Shown here piece by piece: positions 48,671 to 57,526 of a stretch of 64,000 nucleotides of DNA. The notes below the pieces were generated by a model. The model searched no databases, was not told the DNA's origin, and saw only the letters and a program-made list of their open reading frames with translations. The translations under genes were made by a program, and so were the position numbers. This DNA is from Clostridia bacterium (GTDB taxonomy: Bacteria; Bacillota; Clostridia; Acetivibrionales; STF1-152): positions 33,164 to 97,163 of the forward strand of contig JANQLN010000057.1 in the NCBI GenBank assembly GCA_028280575.1, written 5' to 3'. Numbering within the stretch: the stretch's first letter is position 1; each line of letters begins with the position of its first letter.

Positions 48671-48787
48671 TCCCAGGACCGAAAATCTGTCATAATAAAT
48701 AGGGAAGCTGAAATCGAAGGTATATATGAGACACAATATCCTGTTTATTATGACTGGCCAGCAAGGGTGGGAATAAATAATCTTTAG
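48671..48787 (+). pseudogene. Possible coding remnant, unknown
   Basis: A frame without a start codon encodes QDRKSVIINREAEIEGIYET and QYPVYYDWPARVGINNL, then stops. Composition looks like protein, but I do not recognise the family. It could be the tail of a glycoside-active enzyme that once followed the importer. The rest of the 48654-48937 gap is AT-rich and empty. Confidence 0.25.
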
Positions 48788-48937
48788 TGTAAATGGAATA
48801 ATCCACCAGGGAATGCTGTTGGTATCTGTATACTTGCTTGTATCTTTTAGTGTATATATTTTTTGCCACACAGTTTTACGTTATTTACTTTCAGGACATT
48901 TTATATTAATATAGGCATCAGCTTTAATTATAATAAA

Positions 48938-50569
48938 CTAATTTTGAAATAATGAATTATTAGCTACTAGCTTCAGGATACCGCATCCCCTAAAATCCCA
49001 CCAAAAATTGCTATTACCGAAAAGTTTAAATTGGCATTTTTTTTCATTAGAATTTTCATTACCTATATTAATAGCAATATTATACGGTATGAGCATATTT
49101 TCATTAATATCCTCTATATTAAAATACTGCCATAATATATTAATATCAAAAATATATTGATTATCGCATTGGCTAAATTTATAATGAATATTATCAATAT
49201 TTTGTTTTTCAAAATACTTTCCTTTATTATGGTCAAATATTCCTACTAATATTTCCTCACCTTTTTTCACAGGACCTATCGTTAGAGCTTTAATATTATA
49301 TTCACCTACAATCATTAAATCAATGCTATCTTTACTCCATAAATTATTTTTACCTTCATAAAATACACATGGTTTATTCTCAAATATTATGATTAAATTT
49401 ATGCCCTTCAGATTATATTTTATTTCACCATATATAGTTTGATTATTGGGTAAATCATAAGCTAACTTGAATTTATTTTCCTTATAATTAAAAAGCGGAT
49501 TACTTTTAGGTTTTCCAACATAATCCTTTAAATTTATCGTTTTCTTAATATTTGCTGTCATCAAATCAAAGGGTGTTAGTTTGCATAATTTATCAAAGCA
49601 TAAATCAAAAAGCCACAAAAATCTACCCGCTGCCCAATATCTTTCATTTTTGTTTTTTACATCAATATAAGTTTTATCCTTATGAATAAATAATTCATTA
49701 ATAAAGTCTAAGGGAATTCTATTTCCATATACTTCATTTACTAATTTACTTACGAAATATATATACCCACATATCAGCATATTACAGGCGGAATTGTAGA
49801 TCTTTTGCCAAGAGATTGAACTTTCATATTTATCAATAAACAAAGCGATATCATGTATATTTTGCATATTAAATGAAAATCGAGTTTGCATTATTAACTT
49901 ATCAAAATAATCTAATGGTAAATGTTTTACAAAATGCAAGCACAAGTAAATAAAATAATTTTCAGTATTTAGTGTGTTTATATATATTTCATCAAATTTT
50001 ACTCTATTTATTTCTTTCATATATTCTTTAGTACAAACGCTAAATATACCCGGAGGATTAAATATTGAACCATGAAGTTCAAGTACTATAAGTTCCCCAT
50101 TGATCTTTTTATATAACTCAAGATGATTTCGTGATTTGATTACATTTTTTATTTCTTTTGGATTTAAATTCTCTTTTTTTATATTATAGCCCATTTCAGT
50201 TAATATTTTTAATGATTTTTCTGCATCATTATAATCAATTAATAAATCTAAGTCGCTAAATATCCTTGTATCCGGTGGTTCATATAAATCATAGGCCAGA
50301 GTTATACCTTTTAAATAAATAACTTTAATATTATTAACAATAGTTTTTTCCTCAATTTTTTTTATTTCTTTTAATAAGATTTCATTACGGCATTTCTGTT
50401 TAATCATGATTGCACTAGATATTATGTATGCTTTTTTATCAATTTTTTTTAATAAATCAACACATATCCAACTTAGTTTGCAACGGTATAATAAATCATT
50501 GATTATTAAGCTATTTCCTTCCGTATTTAAGTTAATGTACTTTAACAAGTCTTGTTTGGCTCTATTCAT
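48938..50569 (-). CDS. Nucleotidyltransferase family protein with a C-terminal CBM9-like domain
   Basis: The 543-residue protein begins with an NTP_transf_5-type domain (PF14907-like): YLKGITLAYDLYEPPDTRIFSDLDLLIDY with Lys87-Gly88, Arg102 and the metal-binding pair Asp106/Asp108. A helical region follows to about 350. Residues about 365-540 are beta-rich and resemble CBM9/DOMON sugar-binding domains (ending in WWDFRGCGILKLV). Stand-alone proteins of the N-terminal type are common in Firmicutes lasso and other RiPP clusters, where their role is poorly known. ATG follows GGAGGG. It is the last gene of the RiPP-like cluster. Confidence 0.75.
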   Translation of the reverse strand: MNRAKQDLLKYINLNTEGNSLIINDLLYRCKLSWICVDLLKKIDKKAYIISSAIMIKQKCRNEILLKEIKKIEEKTIVNNIKVIYLKGITLAYDLYEPPDTRIFSDLDLLIDYNDAEKSLKILTEMGYNIKKENLNPKEIKNVIKSRNHLELYKKINGELIVLELHGSIFNPPGIFSVCTKEYMKEINRVKFDEIYINTLNTENYFIYLCLHFVKHLPLDYFDKLIMQTRFSFNMQNIHDIALFIDKYESSISWQKIYNSACNMLICGYIYFVSKLVNEVYGNRIPLDFINELFIHKDKTYIDVKNKNERYWAAGRFLWLFDLCFDKLCKLTPFDLMTANIKKTINLKDYVGKPKSNPLFNYKENKFKLAYDLPNNQTIYGEIKYNLKGINLIIIFENKPCVFYEGKNNLWSKDSIDLMIVGEYNIKALTIGPVKKGEEILVGIFDHNKGKYFEKQNIDNIHYKFSQCDNQYIFDINILWQYFNIEDINENMLIPYNIAINIGNENSNEKKCQFKLFGNSNFWWDFRGCGILKLVANNSLFQN

Positions 50570-51105
50570 ATTATCCCTCCATTAAATTTAAAAACTCTTT
50601 TATTACAATCTATATAATATTTTTAATTTCATCAACCTTGTGACATAATTCTTTTTCTTTACTTTAATATAGAAATAACACCCGTGCCATAAATACCTGG
50701 TTTATCAATTAATTTATTATCAGCAAAATCTTTCCCGGCACTATCAACGATTTTGCCTCATTATCTTTATAGTCATATTTTTTACATAAAAGTATATTGT
50801 TTTCAATTATTCTCATTGTTTATTAAATCAATCTATTACATCAAGCTTACCTTAGAAGCATCCTCCTGCTCCCTTGAAAAAGATAATATATACATATTCG
50901 ATTACAGAAGCGAAATATCCTATGCGATTGGTGAAGTTTTGGACTTTGATTTCACACTTAAAAGGCTGCGGGTTGGGGAGACAAATAGATGATTATTCCG
51001 TTTGCACGGAATTTTGTTCAGAACCAACTTAAAACTGCCTGTCCAGCAAACCGGGTACATGTCAATGGTCAAGGTCACACAAGTCAAACTATTTATTATG
51101 TTTTG
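50570..51105. other. 536-base gap with coding remnants
   Basis: On the plus strand two adjacent short frames look coding: one ends LEKDNIYIFDYRSEISYAI... RLRVGETNR (stop at 50992), the next starts ATG 50991 (MIIPFARNFVQNQLKTACP...). They are GC-richer than the flanking cluster and have no recognised family. They probably mark an old insertion or deletion between the protease and nucleotidyltransferase genes. Confidence 0.3.
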
Positions 51106-51456
51106 TTACTCTTTTGTTAAGATTGGTCGAGATTTACCATCAACTCCAATTATTTTTATAACTTTTCCTATAATATTATTTTTTTTAACAATTTCGGACC
51201 TATTATTATTATCACCTTTTATAACTAGAAGATTTTTTTCTATTTTTACTACCCTATGAACTAGAATACGGCTAAAATATTTGAAAACAACAATATCATC
51301 TATACTTATTTCATCACATTTATTTACAACCACTTTTTCATTTTCTTTTATAGTAGGAAACATACTTATTCCATATACATTTACAATAGCAAAACCTTTT
51401 ATTTCAATTATTTTATTTATTGTTTCTGTTATATTTAAAAATTTTTCCATATACAT
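51106..51456 (-). CDS. S24/S26 signal-peptidase-like protease (Ser/His type), no membrane anchor
   Basis: The 116-residue protein has the S26 catalytic boxes: YGISMFPTI with Ser31, DDIVVFKYFSR, LVHRVV with His68, and KGDNN. A His in place of the usual Lys is the ER/archaeal/SipW-type arrangement. No membrane segment precedes the Ser box, unlike normal signal peptidases. ATG 51456 follows AGAGG. It lies downstream of the ABC exporter in the RiPP-like cluster and could remove the leader peptide. Confidence 0.78.
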   Translation of the reverse strand: MYMEKFLNITETINKIIEIKGFAIVNVYGISMFPTIKENEKVVVNKCDEISIDDIVVFKYFSRILVHRVVKIEKNLLVIKGDNNNRSEIVKKNNIIGKVIKIIGVDGKSRPILTKE

Positions 51457-51486
51457 ACACTTTCCTCTCTTCAACTATCATTTTGC

Positions 51487-51601
51487 CTATATGTTGAATT
51501 CATTCTTTCTCTCCTTGAAATACCAATCTATCCACTCCCAAGCATTGCTCTCTTTTATCTCAAAAAACGTTCTTTTTTTCAACATCAGGCTGTTTGAACA
51601 T
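51487..51601 (-). pseudogene. Frameshifted short reading frame, unknown
   Basis: From ATG 51601 the frame encodes MFKQPDVEKKNVF and stops; in the next frame coding continues as FFEIKESNAWEWIDWYFKER to a stop at 51487. A single-base change in an A- or T-run would restore one peptide of about 38 residues. It lies between the exporter and the protease genes. Confidence 0.3.
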
Positions 51602-51679
51602 CGTCTTAAGGAAACATCTTTTACTTGTCTAATTTAAATTACAGTATACATCATTATAACATTTTATGATACTTCTCAT

Positions 51680-53542
51680 CTATGTATCCCTTATGTATCC
51701 TTCTGCTTGCATTGAAAAAAGTTTATAATATAAGCCGCGCTGGAACATTAATTCACTATGTGTTCCTGATTCAACAAGCACACCTTGATTCAACACATAA
51801 ATTAGGTCTGCCATACGTACATTGGAAAATCTATGTGATATTATAACACCGGTCTTTGATCCAATTAATTCTCTAAAGCGCTGAAATAAATCATATTCAG
51901 CTTCAGCATCCATTGATGATGTTGGTTCATCAAGAATCACAATATTTGCATCTCTATAAAATGATCGTGCAAGAGCAAGTTTTTGCCACTGCCCAATTGA
52001 TAAATCTGTTCCGCCTTTAAACTGTTTACCAAGAATAGTTTTATAAGCATTCGACAGTCTCTTTATAAATATATCCGTTTGCGCACTTTTAGATGCCTTT
52101 TCTATTTTGTATATATTGTTATCATCACTGATGTCACCAAGCTTTATATTTTCTTCAACGCTCAGCCAGTACTTTGCATAATCTTGAAACACAACTGAGA
52201 ATTGACTTCGTAACGAATATAAATCATAATTCCCATAGTCAATGCCATCAAGTGAAATTCTACCCTCCGTCGGCTTATATAGATGCAATAGTACCTTTAT
52301 TAATGTAGACTTCCCAGAACCGTTCGGTCCGACTATAGCAATCGTTTTGCCAACGGGAATAGATAAACTTATGTTTTTTAATGAAAATTTATCTGCACCT
52401 TCATATTTAAACGATATATTATTTAATACCACACCTTTTTTTATTGGCTGATTTACTGCAATATCGCCATTCTTTTTATGATTTGAAAAGAAACTGGGTA
52501 AATTTAAAAAATCGAAAAAATGTTTTGTATATAAGGTATTTTCGAACAGCTGAATCGCGTAAAATAGAACTGCTCCCACTGCTCCAGATATCTTTGGTAT
52601 CAACCCAATATATAAAACAGTATCACCAATAGAAATATTTTTATAAACAGCCTGAAAACACAACCACGCAAATGCACCTCCAATACTACATGAAGTAACA
52701 ATTGTACTAACTACTGCTCTAATGCTGGATTTTTTTCTAAACTTATTCATCTTTTTGAAAATTTTGGAATATTTATTTTTATATTTATTTATAAAATACT
52801 TTTCGAATTGAAATATCCTTGCCTCTTTTGCAGTTTCCGGTTTGATAAGAACTTGTTTGTAATATTGCAAATATCTTTGATCTTCGGCTTGTGTACGGAA
52901 GATAGAAGCACGGTTTTTTGTCGACCATACGCCATAAATGGAGCTCGGTAATACTCCGAGTATAATTACTATCCCAAGAAACACATTCATATTTACTAAT
53001 AAAATAGAAGATACAAAGATAGTAAATAACTGCCTTATAAGACCAGTAATGCTATTAATTACTGTTATGAATCTAGTGCCGCAGCCAGCTTGTGCATTTC
53101 TCAATTCATCATAAAACTTAGGTGTTTCAAAATATGTAAGATCTTGTAGTTTATTTACCTTATCTAACAAGTTCAACTCACTATGTGCAACAAGCTTATC
53201 CATTAAGATATCTCTGCAAATTTGTTGAATTGACGTACTTACATCGTTAATTACAGAAAACAATATATAAAATATTATATATGATGTTATACTGGAAATA
53301 TTTTCACTTAAAACAGAATGGCTAGATGCCAGAATATTTATAATCTCTTTTGTTATATATAGTACAACAATTGGGGATGCTGCATTTATCATATTCAATA
53401 ATACTACAATTGATGAGAACAAAGGTTCTTTCTTAAATATATATTCTACTGACAAAAATAATCCTTTAAAGCTTTTTTGACTGCTTTTTAATGAATTTAT
53501 AATAATTTTTGATTTTTCATGAATTAATCTATTAATTCCCAT
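51680..53542 (-). CDS. ABC exporter (fused membrane and ATPase domains)
   Basis: The 620-residue half-transporter has six membrane segments (about 35-340) and an ATPase domain with VGPNGSGKST near 405, LSIGQWQKLALARSF and IVILDEPTSSMD. It resembles exporters of lasso and other modified peptides. There is no N-terminal C39 peptidase domain, so leader cleavage must be done by another protein. ATG follows GGAGGAGAG. It probably exports the mature peptide. Confidence 0.92.
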   Translation of the reverse strand: MGINRLIHEKSKIIINSLKSSQKSFKGLFLSVEYIFKKEPLFSSIVVLLNMINAASPIVVLYITKEIINILASSHSVLSENISSITSYIIFYILFSVINDVSTSIQQICRDILMDKLVAHSELNLLDKVNKLQDLTYFETPKFYDELRNAQAGCGTRFITVINSITGLIRQLFTIFVSSILLVNMNVFLGIVIILGVLPSSIYGVWSTKNRASIFRTQAEDQRYLQYYKQVLIKPETAKEARIFQFEKYFINKYKNKYSKIFKKMNKFRKKSSIRAVVSTIVTSCSIGGAFAWLCFQAVYKNISIGDTVLYIGLIPKISGAVGAVLFYAIQLFENTLYTKHFFDFLNLPSFFSNHKKNGDIAVNQPIKKGVVLNNISFKYEGADKFSLKNISLSIPVGKTIAIVGPNGSGKSTLIKVLLHLYKPTEGRISLDGIDYGNYDLYSLRSQFSVVFQDYAKYWLSVEENIKLGDISDDNNIYKIEKASKSAQTDIFIKRLSNAYKTILGKQFKGGTDLSIGQWQKLALARSFYRDANIVILDEPTSSMDAEAEYDLFQRFRELIGSKTGVIISHRFSNVRMADLIYVLNQGVLVESGTHSELMFQRGLYYKLFSMQAEGYIRDT

Positions 53543-53627
53543 TTACTCTCTCCTCCTGTAAGCTTATATGGTTTGGTAAAAATAATTTGCCAGAAATTCA
53601 AATTACAATAAAAATAAATTAATATGC

Positions 53628-54671
53628 TCAATTAACTTTTTCAACTATTTCATGCTTAATTAGCTTAACATACTTACAAATCTCTAAATCTGGTTTAAGA
53701 CACGAACCCGTATAAGCATAATTTCGCCCAGGACATAGTGGACAGTATTTAATATATTTACAATTACTACATTGAACAAAGTCAGATATATGCAGATTCC
53801 GTATATTCATAAGACTTTCACTAATTCTTTCTACCCATACCTGTATAAAGGAATTATCATTTAGATTGCCAATCTCTTCTCGCCAGTTAACGCATGGATA
53901 TACAATTCCATAAGGAGTTATACAAAGCTTATGCCAGGCGGCGCTACACATACTCCTTTCGTAAACTTTGTGCCTTTCTTCATGAATATTAACTCCTTTT
54001 TCCTCTATTATCTTATTAGAATGATGAGACCTATATTCCTTATTTACATGAATAACTTGACGGTCTGCTAAAGCATATAATAGGTTCCTTTTATCCAAGC
54101 TGTTTTTTGCCATAACTAATGTATCAACTTCGTACCTAATACCTTCTTGATGGCACCAGTTATTCATATCTTCCAAATCACATATGTTGTTATTAAGTAC
54201 TACTGTTTGCATTTGTATATGTTTATTGTATTTCTTTAGCAATAGCACATTATTCAAAATTCTATCTACATCGTTGAATGTTCTAGTTACGTTTCTATAT
54301 GTCTTATCCGTAGCTCCATATAAGCTTATCCTAAAATCATCAATTCCCAGTATTCCTAATTCTTTGGCCAAATTTTCGTCAACTAAGGAAGCATTCGTCA
54401 AAATTGTAGTGTAAAAACCATAATATTTACACAGAGTCGCTACATCCAATAGTCTCTTCTTATCTGTAAACACCTCTCCACCTGTTAGAGACACTTTCAT
54501 ACCCCCTAGATCACTAATCTCTTTCAATAAGTTCTTATACATATGTATTTTCATAGGGGGCCTTGTATTATAATCAACATAACAGTGTGTACACCTAAAA
54601 GTACATTGATAAGTAAGCTCAAGTGTAGTTTCAAACGGTACATATGGATTAGGAAATTTATCACCGACCAT
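53628..54671 (-). CDS. Radical SAM/SPASM peptide-modifying enzyme (C)
   Basis: The 347-residue protein has the radical SAM cluster CTFRCTHC (Cys23, 27, 30), SLTGGEVF, and a SPASM domain (CSAAWHKLCITPYGIVYPCVNW, CSNCKYIKYCPLCPGRNYA, CLKPDLEIC) with enough cysteines for two auxiliary [4Fe-4S] clusters. Such enzymes form thioether or carbon-carbon links in peptides. Its GGAGG site lies inside the end of the kinase gene, two bases away, so the two are coupled. Confidence 0.92.
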   Translation of the reverse strand: MVGDKFPNPYVPFETTLELTYQCTFRCTHCYVDYNTRPPMKIHMYKNLLKEISDLGGMKVSLTGGEVFTDKKRLLDVATLCKYYGFYTTILTNASLVDENLAKELGILGIDDFRISLYGATDKTYRNVTRTFNDVDRILNNVLLLKKYNKHIQMQTVVLNNNICDLEDMNNWCHQEGIRYEVDTLVMAKNSLDKRNLLYALADRQVIHVNKEYRSHHSNKIIEEKGVNIHEERHKVYERSMCSAAWHKLCITPYGIVYPCVNWREEIGNLNDNSFIQVWVERISESLMNIRNLHISDFVQCSNCKYIKYCPLCPGRNYAYTGSCLKPDLEICKYVKLIKHEIVEKVN

Positions 54672-54673
54672 TA

Positions 54674-55654
54674 TTAAAATCCTCCTTTGAAATTTGTTAA
54701 TAGAGTATGTAACTGTTCAATCCAATCATCATCATAATTTACAGGAAGGTTAAATATTGGTATTTTCATAGAATATACTTTTGCTAGATCTATTAGTTTC
54801 TCAATCTCTTCAGTTGCATACCAAGCATAATTCATTTCCAATATCTTCTTCATAGCTTCAATATTATTTATTAGTCTAGGACTAAAAATTCCTTTCTCTT
54901 GAGCTTTTTCCAAAACAAATATAGCTGCTACCCTAGATTCATTAACAGTATTTATAAAACTTAATTTATCTAAAGTATATGCTACTTTGCTTGTACTATC
55001 GCTATATATGTTCAGAGATTCTAAGTTAATATTTAATTCTCTTTCAATAAGCTTAATAACATCCCTTTTAATATTAATTGGTCTTAAGAAACTCCTTACA
55101 GAAAGATTCATACTTAATAAAGGCCTTTCATCACTCAATAGTCGAAAACCTCTGGCAATCAACCTCATACATATTGTTGATTTCCCAACGCCAGGATGTC
55201 CCATAATAATAAAAGCTTTGCCCTTATTTTCAACAGCGGCAGCATGTACCGGAAACCATCTTCTTTTAAAAAATATTCTTGTTAGTAATTCCGTTAATAA
55301 AAAAGTAATGATTGCAATAAAATTTTTCTTATTATTTAAGTCTTCATTGGATACATGCCCAGTTATAATCGCCTTTTCGCTATCCATCTCAAACCATGTA
55401 TTTTTAGCAGCACAATAAAATTTACTATTTTGGTAACCTCTTGAAGAGAAAGATAAATACTCAGCCTTATTATACATTATACTCTTTTCCTTACTAATTC
55501 TTCTAATTTTAATAACTAGTTCATTATTAAAATGTTCATCATAATCATATGCAGATAAAAATTGAGCAATTATATTTGATAAGTAAATATCGTTAATGTC
55601 AAAATTAATTTTGGTTCCATGCATAATTATTGGTTTTTGAAATATACTTTTCAA
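54674..55654 (-). CDS. HPr-kinase-like protein (RiPP-associated kinase)
   Basis: The 326-residue protein has an unrecognised N-terminal 110 residues and a HprK-like C-terminal core: HAAAVE at 137-142, the P-loop GHPGVGKST at 152-160 and SDERPLL. Related kinases in lasso clusters phosphorylate the C-terminal residue of the precursor. Here the precursor lies directly upstream and ends Ser-Pro. It starts at TTG eight bases after AGAGGT. Confidence 0.82.
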   Translation of the reverse strand: MKSIFQKPIIMHGTKINFDINDIYLSNIIAQFLSAYDYDEHFNNELVIKIRRISKEKSIMYNKAEYLSFSSRGYQNSKFYCAAKNTWFEMDSEKAIITGHVSNEDLNNKKNFIAIITFLLTELLTRIFFKRRWFPVHAAAVENKGKAFIIMGHPGVGKSTICMRLIARGFRLLSDERPLLSMNLSVRSFLRPINIKRDVIKLIERELNINLESLNIYSDSTSKVAYTLDKLSFINTVNESRVAAIFVLEKAQEKGIFSPRLINNIEAMKKILEMNYAWYATEEIEKLIDLAKVYSMKIPIFNLPVNYDDDWIEQLHTLLTNFKGGF

Positions 55655-55885
55655 TAAAAAATACCTCTTTCTATCATAAAGTAGATTATTTTATATATTA
55701 AATGTCTCGAAATATGGGAAGTATTTACTTACCGCTTATCCCAAAATAGGATTCTAAAATTAATATATGGAAAATAATCTCATGATTCTTACTTTTTAGT
55801 ATAGGGTTTAGATCTTTTGTTACAAATTAAACTAGTTAATCTATGTGGTAGCTAAGAAACCTAACTTAAGAGGTAAATATTATTA

Positions 55886-55927
55886 CTAAAATAGTTCAAC
55901 TTTATGCGGCTTGTATTTTTTTGCCAC
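55886..55927 (-). CDS. Thirteen-residue reading frame with leader-like sequence
   Basis: After a perfect GGAGG, a GTG starts a 13-residue frame (AKKYKPHKVELF) that resembles the N-terminal leader of lasso-type precursors (KKYxxPxVELF) and then stops. It may be the remnant of a second precursor gene, broken by an early stop. It lies in the gap 55655-56010 between the precursor and the kinase; the rest of the gap shows no gene. Confidence 0.3.
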   Translation of the reverse strand: MAKKYKPHKVELF

Positions 55928-56010
55928 TAAATATTTTCCTCCAATACACCTTTTGGATATTATAAAAAAATCAAAAGATAATTTGGCAACAGAGCTATCA
56001 CATTGTGTTA

Positions 56011-56139
56011 TTATGGACTGGCAGTACACTGTGCACTGTCTGCACAATCTGCATTACACCAACCACCTGCAAGAACTGATAAGTCAGGTACTGTAACACA
56101 TGTTAAAGTAGGCGTTGTATATTCTTTCTTTTTAGTCAT
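56011..56139 (-). CDS. Cys-rich RiPP precursor peptide
   Basis: The 42-residue peptide starts at ATG eight bases after AAAGGAG. The leader has KKEYTTPTLTCV, which carries the YxxPxL motif bound by PqqD-like recognition domains, and ends VLAGG. The predicted core is WCNADCADSAQCTASP with three cysteines. It sits between radical SAM enzyme B and the kinase, in the same orientation as the whole cluster. The double-Gly end, Cys-rich core and radical SAM/PqqD neighbours make a modified peptide very likely. I know no matching family by name. Confidence 0.88.
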   Translation of the reverse strand: MTKKKEYTTPTLTCVTVPDLSVLAGGWCNADCADSAQCTASP

Positions 56140-56191
56140 AGTATATTCTCCTTTCATTAAACATATTTACTAAGCAAAAATCATGAGATTA

Positions 56192-56209
56192 AACTATATT
56201 CATATAGTT
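56192..56209. promoter_or_regulatory. Short palindrome upstream of the precursor gene
   Basis: AACTATAT and ATATAGTT form a perfect eight-base inverted repeat with a two-base loop, 53 bases upstream of the precursor ATG and just after the radical SAM B stop. It could be an operator or RNA hairpin. Confidence 0.35.
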
Positions 56210-56215
56210 GGAGCA

Positions 56216-57103
56216 TTACATATGGGGTAAAGTTTCAAACCCTGGTAAACTCTTATGATTAAGATAGTGAAGTCCCATACATTCCCCTGGCATTTGTCTT
56301 CTAATGAGATCAAGCATATCAAGAGTATCAGTATTTAAGATAAAGCCATTAGTTTCACTACTTACCACTTTACCGATAGGTATACGTAGTTTTGTACATG
56401 GAAAAATAGTCCCATTAGGAGAAATAACAAATTTTTCTCTTCCGGCTGTACACTTATGCACAGGATTTACTACCTTAATTTTCTTTTTTTTCCATTCAAT
56501 TAATTTATTTTCCTCAATCTGAACATTAACATTCATTGGTGAGTCCGAAAAATTTAATGTAGGATTAATTTCATAATCTAATAACAGTTTCGCACCGACA
56601 GATTTGGCTAACTTAGATATAGAATTAACATCATTAATATTGTGTTTCATAACTATCATACGAATTTCCACAGGTATATTATTTTCTCTTGCTGCCATTA
56701 ATCCATCTATAGTTTTCACAAATGAACCTTTAGTTTGTGTCACTATTTCATGGTTTTCTTTAGTTGCTCCGTATAAACTTATGCATATATGGCAAATTTT
56801 TGATTTGTGTAGATTTGATACTTTATCTTTTAACAAAAGACCATTAGTAAACAAAAAAGGTACCATTCCTAATAAACGAGAATATACTATTATTTCTTCA
56901 ATACTCTCATATAATAGCGGTTCTCCGCCACTTATAATTAGTAATTTAACTCCCCTATTTGATAAATACTTCAGTGCTTCTATCCAAGTACTCAAATTCA
57001 TTTCGTCTTGCCTGCAACCATTAAGATAACAATGTATACATTTTTCATTGCATCGGTATGTAGTTTCAATTAATACTGTTGTTCTATGACTAAAACTATG
57101 CAT
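56216..57103 (-). CDS. Radical SAM enzyme (B), SPASM-like domain reduced
   Basis: The 295-residue protein has the cluster CNEKCIHCYLNGC (Cys18, 22, 25, plus Cys30), LIISGGEPL and CTAGREKFVISPNGTIFPCTK, the beginning of a SPASM/twitch domain. The final Cys cluster of a full SPASM domain is missing; the protein ends LHYLNHKSLPGFETLPHM. It may hold one auxiliary cluster (twitch type). It is a paralog of enzyme A (59018-59992). ATG follows AAGGGG. It is the gene immediately upstream of the precursor. Confidence 0.87.
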   Translation of the reverse strand: MHSFSHRTTVLIETTYRCNEKCIHCYLNGCRQDEMNLSTWIEALKYLSNRGVKLLIISGGEPLLYESIEEIIVYSRLLGMVPFLFTNGLLLKDKVSNLHKSKICHICISLYGATKENHEIVTQTKGSFVKTIDGLMAARENNIPVEIRMIVMKHNINDVNSISKLAKSVGAKLLLDYEINPTLNFSDSPMNVNVQIEENKLIEWKKKKIKVVNPVHKCTAGREKFVISPNGTIFPCTKLRIPIGKVVSSETNGFILNTDTLDMLDLIRRQMPGECMGLHYLNHKSLPGFETLPHM

Positions 57104-57237
57104 TTTATAACCCCTTATAAATTACTTCCATGAATTCAAATTTTAACCCTATTAGCAATTTATGATAATAAAAACATCTTATACATTATAAAAATATATA
57201 ACCTAATGTCATAAAAATTCTCTAGACTTAATGTGGA

Positions 57238-57508
57238 TTATGAAATAATATTATATGTAACCCAATCAAGACCTTCACATACAGTTTTAGCAAATTCTTT
57301 TCTGCTGAAATTTCCATAATCGTCTACAATAAATATTGCAGTTTTAATATCTTCTTCCGTTATTGTTCTTCCACTAATTACAACTTTTTCTCCATAGACA
57401 TTCTCTCCTAATACTTGTTTCCACTTTATTGTAACAATACTAAAATGGATTATCAGTCCTGTTTGAGAAAAAGTTTTTTTGCAAATCTTTGTAACCTTAC
57501 TTAATAGC
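57238..57508 (-). pseudogene. Fragment resembling a DUF4338/DruA-like, transposon-associated protein
   Basis: A frame without a proper start encodes KWKQVLGENVYGEKVVIS, then GRTITEEDIKTAIFIVDDYG, then NFSRKEFAKTVCEGLDW and stops shortly after. The pattern (TIxxxDIxxxxxxI...SRxxxxxxxCExLDW) resembles the N-terminus of DUF4338 proteins, which occur in transposons and in Druantia defence loci. Only the N-terminal 90 residues remain. It interrupts the RiPP-like cluster between radical SAM B and the cobalamin-type radical SAM gene. Confidence 0.45.
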
Positions 57509-57526
57509 CTATTTCAATTTTATTTG

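Noticed and set aside
51680..53542. Exporter with built-in leader peptidase (C39)
   Set aside because: The N-terminus goes straight into membrane segments; there is no Cys/His peptidase domain.
55911..56096. Plus-strand frame of 61 codons opposite the precursor
   Set aside because: It is antisense to the well-supported minus-strand precursor, has no ribosome-binding site and no recognisable protein.
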